Assembly: GCA_964592335.1 (NCBI GenBank)
Contig: CAZQEU010000026.1
Location: forward strand, 1-18,851
DNA: 18,851 bases
Direction: 5' to 3'
Source of the DNA: CAZKUB01 sp964592335
Lineage (GTDB): Archaea > Thermoplasmatota > E2 > DHVEG-1
The notes below the pieces were generated by a model. That model saw nothing but the letters and a program-made list of their open reading frames with translations, was not told the DNA's origin and made no database searches. Shown here piece by piece: positions 15,105-18,851 of this stretch (positions are counted from its first letter, which is position 1; the number at the start of each line of letters is the position of its first letter). Position numbers and translations under genes: made by a program.

Positions 15105-16051
15105 ATGCTGTAAACATTGCAAACATTAGATGCCCTGATTGCAATAGTAAAAATACTGTCAAAAGAGGGCAAAGAAAAGGAAAGTTTAGGATTAGGTTTC
15201 TTTATTGTTGTAAAGACTGCAATAAACGATTTACAGATCAAACTCTGAAAAATAAAATCTATAATCCGGGGGTTATCATTCATGCGCTTAACTGTTACAA
15301 TCTTGGAAATTCATTTTGCCAGAGCAGTAAAAAGGTCAATGCAAAATACAAGGTTAAAACAAGTAAAAGCGCTATTCATTGTTGGATACATGAATATAAG
15401 AATTTTTGTCCAATTGCTTGTATGAGAAAAAATTTTGTGGACTCTGCTGATTATCAAAATGTTTTATTCACCAAACAATTTGAGCATGAAAACCTTGATT
15501 ATTTTTTTATGTATCACAAGTATAAACTTGATACTCTTGTAAGAAATAATTTTTTAGGACTGGCTAGATATATAACTGATTTTGAAAAAGGATGTCCTGA
15601 TGTATTTTTTAAAGTTGGACTGCGCTGTTCAAAGCCGGCTTTTGCTGTAAAAGTTGAAGCAAAAAAACAGGTGAATCTAGCTTGTAAAATGGCCGGGTTT
15701 GCAGTAAATGCTGCTAGGAAGAATATACAACGGCATAAAATCGTTGAAAAATTTATGATAATAAATGATGCTGCAACAGTAGCATGTGAAGTTCCTGTTT
15801 GGTACTGGGATAAAAAAATTGATGCAGGAATAACGGGTCATATTGATATGATACAAGTGAGAAATAACCTGGTCTATATACTTGATTACAAACCGAATGC
15901 TTCAAAGGATAAAAATGCTGCAAGTCAGCTTTATCATTATGCTCTTGCTCTTTCTTATAGGGCTAAGTTGCCTTTGAGTAGCATTCGTTGTGCTTGGTTT
16001 GATAAGGAGTCTTATTATGAATTTCGTGCAAACAAGGTTTGTTTAAAATAG
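15105..16051 (+). pseudogene. Zinc-ribbon plus PD-(D/E)XK nuclease protein, start disrupted
   Basis: The open frame ending at 16051 extends upstream to 15095 without ATG, GTG or TTG before 15422. The upstream part encodes a clear domain: an IS1/transposase-like zinc ribbon 'RCPDCNSKNTVKRGQRKGKF…YCCKDCNKRFT' (C at 15131, 15140, 15206, 15209 and 15218), followed by a helical 'YNLGNSFCQSSKKVN' segment like the HTH of such proteins. The C-terminal half is a PD-(D/E)XK nuclease of RecB/Cas4-like type: 'GHID' (D at 15845), 'LDYKP' (D 15884, K 15890) and the QxxxY motif 'QLYHYALAL'. 'aggtga' at 15089-15094 and ATG at 15105 are well placed, but that ATG is one base out of frame and reads ATG CTG TAA. 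A single-base indel just after the start, or a rare ATT start (15116 or 15125), would explain this. A product from ATG 15422 would lack the zinc ribbon but keep the whole nuclease. It may be a mobile-element or defence nuclease. Confidence 0.75.
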
Positions 16052-16086
16052 TTTAACTATTGAAAAAATGTTAAATAGTATAAATA
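16047..16086 (+). promoter_or_regulatory. Promoter and inverted repeat for the VapB-like/RelE module
   Basis: A perfect inverted repeat 'aatagt-tta-actatt' (16047-16061) overlaps the stop of the nuclease gene. It is followed by 'ttaaatagtataaataa' (16071-16087), which contains TATA-like elements centred about 20-28 nt before the ATG at 16102. That spacing points to a leaderless transcript. The repeat could be the operator of the following TA pair, although a hairpin ending the nuclease mRNA is equally possible. Confidence 0.42.
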
Positions 16087-16101
16087 ATATAGATACTTAA
16101 T

Positions 16102-16296
16102 ATGACAATGACAAAACATATTCCAGTATCTGAAGCTGTTTGGAAAGAACTTGGAAAGACAAAAGAAGCAGGTGAAACATATGATAGCCTGCTTAGGAAG
16201 ATGTTAAAGATGTATCATAGGATGACTCTTATGAAAAAAATGGAAAAAGCCGAGAATAAAAAAGAAGAAGATTTAGTGGCATTAGATGACATATAA
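16102..16296 (+). CDS. VapB-like antitoxin (small)
   Basis: The 64-residue protein begins 'TKHIPVSEAVWKELGKTKEA', the ribbon-helix-helix-like opening of archaeal VapB-type antitoxins ('I.VSE..W.eL...K..gET.…LL.kML'). It ends in an acidic/Lys-rich tail that would hold the toxin. The next gene encodes a RelE-family toxin and overlaps it by 11 nt, so the pairing mixes a VapB-like antitoxin with a RelE-like toxin, a known kind of swap. No ribosome site precedes the ATG, in keeping with a leaderless message. Confidence 0.75.
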   Translation: MTMTKHIPVSEAVWKELGKTKEAGETYDSLLRKMLKMYHRMTLMKKMEKAENKKEEDLVALDDI

Positions 16297-16573
16297 GGTT
16301 TTTGTAACACACGAAGTGCAAGAGATTATTTCTCTCATTGATAAAAAGACATCCAATATACTTATAAAAAATCTTAAAAAATTAGAAGAAAATCCATATC
16401 CTGGTAAAGGAATTGGCGATAAGGAAAAATTGCCTGTTTCCGGGAAAATGCGTTACCGCATGCATATAGGTAGAACCTGGACAGTTTTTTATTCAATATT
16501 AGAGGAAAAAAAACAAGTACGTGTTGCGGAGATTCTTCCAATTGATGAGGCTCATAAAAAATATGGTTTCTAG
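16286..16573 (+). CDS. RelE/ParE-family toxin
   Basis: This 95-residue RelE-family protein shows 'TYKVFVTHEVQEIISLI', the linker 'LEENPYPGKGIGDKEKLP' and the core 'MRYRMHIGRTWTVFYSI', ending 'VRVAEILPIDEAHKKYGF'. The conserved Arg residues of the central strands and the C-terminal 'IDEAHKKY' end seen in RelE-type mRNA interferases are both present. It overlaps the antitoxin gene by 11 nt. It differs strongly from the RelE-type toxin at 14254-14502, so the two modules are independent acquisitions rather than copies. Confidence 0.83.
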   Translation: MTYKVFVTHEVQEIISLIDKKTSNILIKNLKKLEENPYPGKGIGDKEKLPVSGKMRYRMHIGRTWTVFYSILEEKKQVRVAEILPIDEAHKKYGF

Positions 16574-16656
16574 GTTTCTAGTAGTGATATAGTTGTTTTT
16601 ATTTCAAAGGCTTATTTTTGGCGGGCTTATGCTTTAAATTATATGATCTCAATAAT
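16574..16656. other. Intergenic, nothing recognised
   Basis: This short stretch after the RelE gene, together with 16767-16820 further on, has no gene or RNA that I can support. It leads directly into the 16657-16766 repeat; a T-rich run at 16779-16805 could terminate transcripts. Confidence 0.4.
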
Positions 16657-16766
16657 TGGTGGAAGTAATTTATAACGTAATATAAGTATTGGATAAAAGT
16701 TGTTTTGGGAGTAATTTATAATGCAACAAGAGGATTGGACAAAAGGTGTGACGCAAGTTTTGGACG
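16657..16766 (+). repeat. Direct repeat, left copy (46-bp-period units)
   Basis: Aligned to 18234-18343 at a constant offset of 1577 nt with no gaps, about 78% of positions agree by eye. The last 33 bases, from 'aggattggacaaaag' to 'gcaagttttg', differ at only two or so. The copy contains two units: 'gtaatttata' recurs at 16665 and 16711, and 'attgga' at 16688 and 16734, both 46 nt apart. It carries no plausible coding frame. Confidence 0.7.
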
Positions 16767-16820
16767 GGGTTGGAAGTTTTTGTTTTCTTTGTTTTTTTAT
16801 TTATTTTAAATTCCAAATTG

Positions 16821-16872
16821 AATAATATATACTCAAATGACAAACCGAAAAGATTAAAAATAGTTTAATCTT
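16821..16872 (+). promoter_or_regulatory. Promoter and inverted-repeat operator for the AbiE-like pair
   Basis: 'aataatatatac' (16821-16832) is a TATA-like element predicting a start near 16852. A perfect inverted repeat sits on that spot: aagattaaa (16850-16858), a 5-nt spacer, then tttaatctt (16864-16872). In characterised AbiE systems the antitoxin represses its own promoter by binding inverted repeats, so this is a good operator candidate. A ribosome site 'agga' (16875-16878) follows before the ATG at 16883. Confidence 0.5.
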
Positions 16873-16882
16873 ATAGGAATGT

Positions 16883-17548
16883 ATGTCGGTTTTTGATAAA
16901 TGGGCATGGATTAAACGAAACTGGGTATATGTAATTGAAGAAGCATATATGCTAGATTTAGTTTTTGTAGGTGGAACTGCGTTAAACCTAGCAATCTTTG
17001 ATGAATACCGTGCATCTGAAGATATTGATTTGTATGATACCAATGCAAATAGTATTGGCACCAGTCATGAAGAAAAAATGGCGAACAAATTGGCTGAAAA
17101 ACTAAGAAAAAAAGGATTTAAGATAAAATCAAAAGATAAGCATACGTTATTTATTGGCCCTAATATAAAAATAGACGTGTTCAACAACGGGACGTTATAT
17201 AAAGAAATTGAAAAAAAAACTGTTAATCAGGCTGAAGTTTTATTATTTGATATACAAACAATTACAAATATGAAAACAAACGCCCTTTTGTGTAGAAGTT
17301 TTTATGATCCACGTGATTTGGTTGATCTTTATATAATTAAAAAAGAGACAGATTGTACACTTGAATTTCCAGAGCAAGAGTGTGAAATCATCGAAAAGAA
17401 GTATGATGAACGATTATCTGAAATTAAAAACACAGAGAAAAAAGATTTACTTTTCTTTCAAACAAAAAAACAGATTGATGAGCTGCCCTATGAAAAATTT
17501 ATTGAATTTAGGAGTTGGATATATGACTGGTTATCAGGATTTTGTTAA
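16883..17548 (+). CDS. AbiEii-type nucleotidyltransferase toxin
   Basis: This is a nucleotidyltransferase of the AbiEii/AbiGii toxin family (221 residues). The signature 'FVGGTALNLAIF' (GG with following hydrophobic helix) and 'EYRASEDIDLYD' (R-x-S-x-DID, the metal-binding acids) is intact. 'IKIDVFNNG' supplies the third acidic strand, and 'MKTNALLCRSFYDPRDLVDLYII' is the usual K...R..RDL-DLY helix. Family members add nucleotides to tRNA or another target and cause growth arrest or phage abortive infection. All core residues appear present, so it should be active. The next gene overlaps its 3' end by 26 nt. Confidence 0.88.
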   Translation: MSVFDKWAWIKRNWVYVIEEAYMLDLVFVGGTALNLAIFDEYRASEDIDLYDTNANSIGTSHEEKMANKLAEKLRKKGFKIKSKDKHTLFIGPNIKIDVFNNGTLYKEIEKKTVNQAEVLLFDIQTITNMKTNALLCRSFYDPRDLVDLYIIKKETDCTLEFPEQECEIIEKKYDERLSEIKNTEKKDLLFFQTKKQIDELPYEKFIEFRSWIYDWLSGFC

Positions 17549-18119
17549 TATATTTTCAAGCGGAGTTTTTGTAAAATCAAAAGATATTCAAAAAAAGTAT
17601 TCATTTCAAAAAGCTCTTTCATCACTTTATATAATTCCAACCTTTTTCAAAGGAATCTATTACATTCCAACGACTCTTGAAAGAAAAGGCCATTTCATTG
17701 AAAATAAAACTGATTTCTTCACTTCTCTGTTTAATACGTATTATGGAAGGAACAAATGGTATTGGGCGCTTAGTACTGCTGCAAGGCATTACGGGTTGGA
17801 ATGGAGTGCTACAAAGATTCTTGAAATCATATCAGTTGAAAAGACTAAGACTATAAGGATATCTGAAAGAATTTCTTCATTAAAAGAAAAAAGTTCATAT
17901 CGTTCTGCAACTCTTGCTGATTACTATATCTCACTTGATGTAAACACTATTTATATCCATAAGGGAAATGAAAAAAACTTTAAATCCGTTAAAATAGATG
18001 AAGATTTAGGGCCCGTTTGTTCAAGAGATCAAATGAAAAAAGATTTTATGAAGTTTAGGGCTAAGATAAGAGATGAGAGATTAAAAAAAATATACAACAG
18101 AGTTATTGAAGAGTTTTAA
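17523..18119 (+). CDS. AbiEi-like antitoxin / regulator partner
   Basis: This 198-residue protein is probably the antitoxin of the preceding AbiEii toxin. The frame is open upstream, but 'aggag' at 17510-17514 lies 8 nt before the ATG at 17523, which fixes the start and a 26-nt overlap with the toxin gene. The N-terminal 50 residues ('SGVFVKSKDIQKKYSFQKAL' then 'FFKGIYYIP') fit the winged-helix start of AbiEi proteins, and 'WYWALSTAARHYGLEW' fits their conserved core helix. The C-terminus is basic. The order is toxin first, antitoxin second, the reverse of classical AbiEi-AbiEii operons. Assignment rests on context and weak motif match. Confidence 0.65.
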   Translation: MTGYQDFVNIFSSGVFVKSKDIQKKYSFQKALSSLYIIPTFFKGIYYIPTTLERKGHFIENKTDFFTSLFNTYYGRNKWYWALSTAARHYGLEWSATKILEIISVEKTKTIRISERISSLKEKSSYRSATLADYYISLDVNTIYIHKGNEKNFKSVKIDEDLGPVCSRDQMKKDFMKFRAKIRDERLKKIYNRVIEEF

Positions 18120-18149
18120 TATCTTTAAGTATGTATGATTGTAATGTAA

Positions 18150-18440
18150 AACGCAGCATTAATTATTGGACAAAATATGTGTTGATCTGGTGAGATTAGT
18201 GGGCGATGTGATACAAGGATTGGGCAAAAGAGGTGGTGGAATTAATTTATAACTCAATATAAGGATTGGGCTGGAGAGATAATGAAATTAGTTTATACTT
18301 CAACATAAGGATTGGACAAAAGTTGTGACGCAAGTTTTGAACGCAGGTTTAAATATGATAAGCTTTTAGGACGCATTTTTTGAACAGTGTTGAAAGGATG
18401 ATTTATATCTGTTGGGTGGCGTGAGTTTTGGACAGAGTTA
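18150..18440 (+). repeat. Degenerate tandem array, ~46-bp period
   Basis: The word 'attgg[ga]' preceded by 'aagg' occurs at 18219, 18265 and 18311, exactly 46 nt apart, with an earlier copy at 18165 (54 nt). The linked word 'ga/ggcg…gttttg[ga]ac' recurs at 18327, 18370 and 18418, so the period continues with small length changes. Units are imperfect. Because 46 is not a multiple of three, the array is not a repetitive coding sequence. No constant repeat alternating with unique spacers is seen, so it is not a CRISPR. Confidence 0.62.
18234..18343 (+). repeat. Direct repeat, right copy
   Basis: This is the partner of 16657-16766 in the same orientation, 1577 nt downstream. Between the two copies lie only the AbiE-like genes and their promoter. 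The right copy is part of a longer tandem array, whereas the left copy has just two recognisable units. Confidence 0.7.
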
Positions 18441-18657
18441 TTGTTAGTTGGGTTCAGAAGTAAGTTGTGGATGGTTTGTGCGAGGCATTGGCATTTGGAA
18501 AGGAGTTACTATTGTTTAGGAGTTTGAAAGTATCTCTTTTTGTTATTTTACCTGGAAAGCTTTAAGTAGCAATAATGTTAAACATTACCCTGAGTGGATG
18601 TCATAATTGGTGATCGGTTATAGGGTGGAATTGGCTCGTAGGGCTTAAAATTCAAAA

Positions 18658-18708
18658 AGTTTTTATACCATTTATGATATCTACAAATAGAAAAAGCTTA
18701 ATTAAGCT
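18658..18708 (+). promoter_or_regulatory. Pilin promoter with 14-bp palindrome
   Basis: 'agtttttatacc' (18659-18670) is a TATA-like element predicting a start near 18690. A perfect 14-bp palindrome 'agcttaattaagct' (18695-18708) lies at the beginning of the leader, just before the ribosome site 'aggagag' (18709-18715). The palindrome could bind a regulator or fold in the mRNA next to the ribosome site. Confidence 0.45.
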
Positions 18709-18723
18709 AGGAGAGAATGGGAA

Positions 18724-18851
18724 ATGAAAGCAAATAGAAAATTTATAGAAGATGGTGAGGCAGTTTCAGCTGTTATTGGTGTTATTCTCATGGTAGCAAT
18801 CACAGTTGCTATAGCTGCTACAGTGTATGTCTATGTAAGTGGAATGTTAGG
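18724..18851 (+). CDS. Archaeal type IV pilin (5' part; runs off the window)
   Basis: Only the first 42 codons are present. They give a textbook archaeal pilin N-terminus: a charged leader 'MKANRKFIEDG', then 'EAVSAVIGVILMVAITVA' and the remaining hydrophobic helix ending VYVYVSGML. A PibD/EppA-type peptidase would remove the leader and the hydrophobic helix would form the pilus core. The start is supported by 'aggagag' about nine bases upstream. It may be the major pilin used by the motor and platform encoded on the other strand, though other pilus loci could exist in the genome. Confidence 0.88.
   Translation, partial: MKANRKFIEDGEAVSAVIGVILMVAITVAIAATVYVYVSGML

Larger units (their letters stand above)
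18120..18723. other. 604-nt gene-free region before the pilin gene
   Basis: No reading frame in this stretch looks coding. Roughly 18150-18440 is occupied by degenerate 46-bp-period repeats. The part from about 18440 to 18640 is unusually G+T-rich for this window, with repeated 'gtttgg/gttgg' words that may be further decayed units. The last 65 nt are the pilin promoter region. Confidence 0.55.

Noticed and set aside
15074..15283. Minus-strand 69-codon frame
   Set aside because: It lies opposite the zinc-ribbon coding sequence and has no family features.
14811..16061. Insertion sequence around the zinc-ribbon nuclease
   Set aside because: No matching terminal inverted repeats or target duplication could be found; the zinc ribbon alone does not make it a transposon.
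16640..16770. CRISPR-like array
   Set aside because: Units repeat over their whole length with graded divergence; there is no constant repeat alternating with unique spacers and no cas gene.
17361..17522. Upstream extension of the AbiEi-like protein
   Set aside because: It would overlap the toxin gene by 188 nt; a clear ribosome site points to ATG 17523.

Overview
The window reads as AT-rich archaeal DNA, most likely from a member of the Thermoplasmatota (inference). The evidence is an archaeal-type 23S-5S rRNA end, TATA-box promoters, oligo-T terminators, archaeal class III pilin N-termini of the 'AVSxVIG' kind, an archaeal TadA/TadC-type pilus engine with paired membrane platform genes, a PGF-CTERM-like sorting tail and a secreted gingipain-family (C25) peptidase. 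Secreted C25 peptidases together with PKD, LamG and choice-of-anchor proteins fit uncultured sediment Thermoplasmata, but no single marker in the window fixes the taxon.

Layout. Positions 1-400 hold the 3' end of 23S rRNA and a 5S rRNA that is about 100 nt longer than normal. Positions 502-2403 (+) encode a secreted C25 peptidase, convergent with a minus-strand block. That block (14075 down to 2396) is a pilus/secretion locus: a Lys-rich cytoplasmic protein interrupted by a 100-N assembly gap, a TadA/GspE-type ATPase, two TadC-type membrane proteins coupled by 4-nt overlaps, a pilin-like protein carrying a LamG domain, a secreted choice-of-anchor L/DUF11 protein, then (after a plus-strand tRNA-Asp) a glyco-sequon-rich anchored protein and a beta-helix/PKD protein with a PGF sorting tail. 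The likely sense is one machine plus the large surface proteins it assembles or displays.

Positions 14254-18119 form an accessory region. It holds three toxin-antitoxin-like modules (AbrB-type/RelE, VapB-like/RelE and AbiEii/AbiEi-like). Between the first two lies a zinc-ribbon plus PD-(D/E)XK nuclease gene that has lost a normal start. Each toxin module has an inverted repeat at its promoter. The AbiE-like pair is bracketed by a ~110-bp direct repeat, itself built on a 46-bp period. The 604-bp gene-free stretch after it carries more degenerate copies of that unit.

The window ends inside a second pilin gene (18724 onward, + strand), so the accessory region sits between two pilus-related loci.
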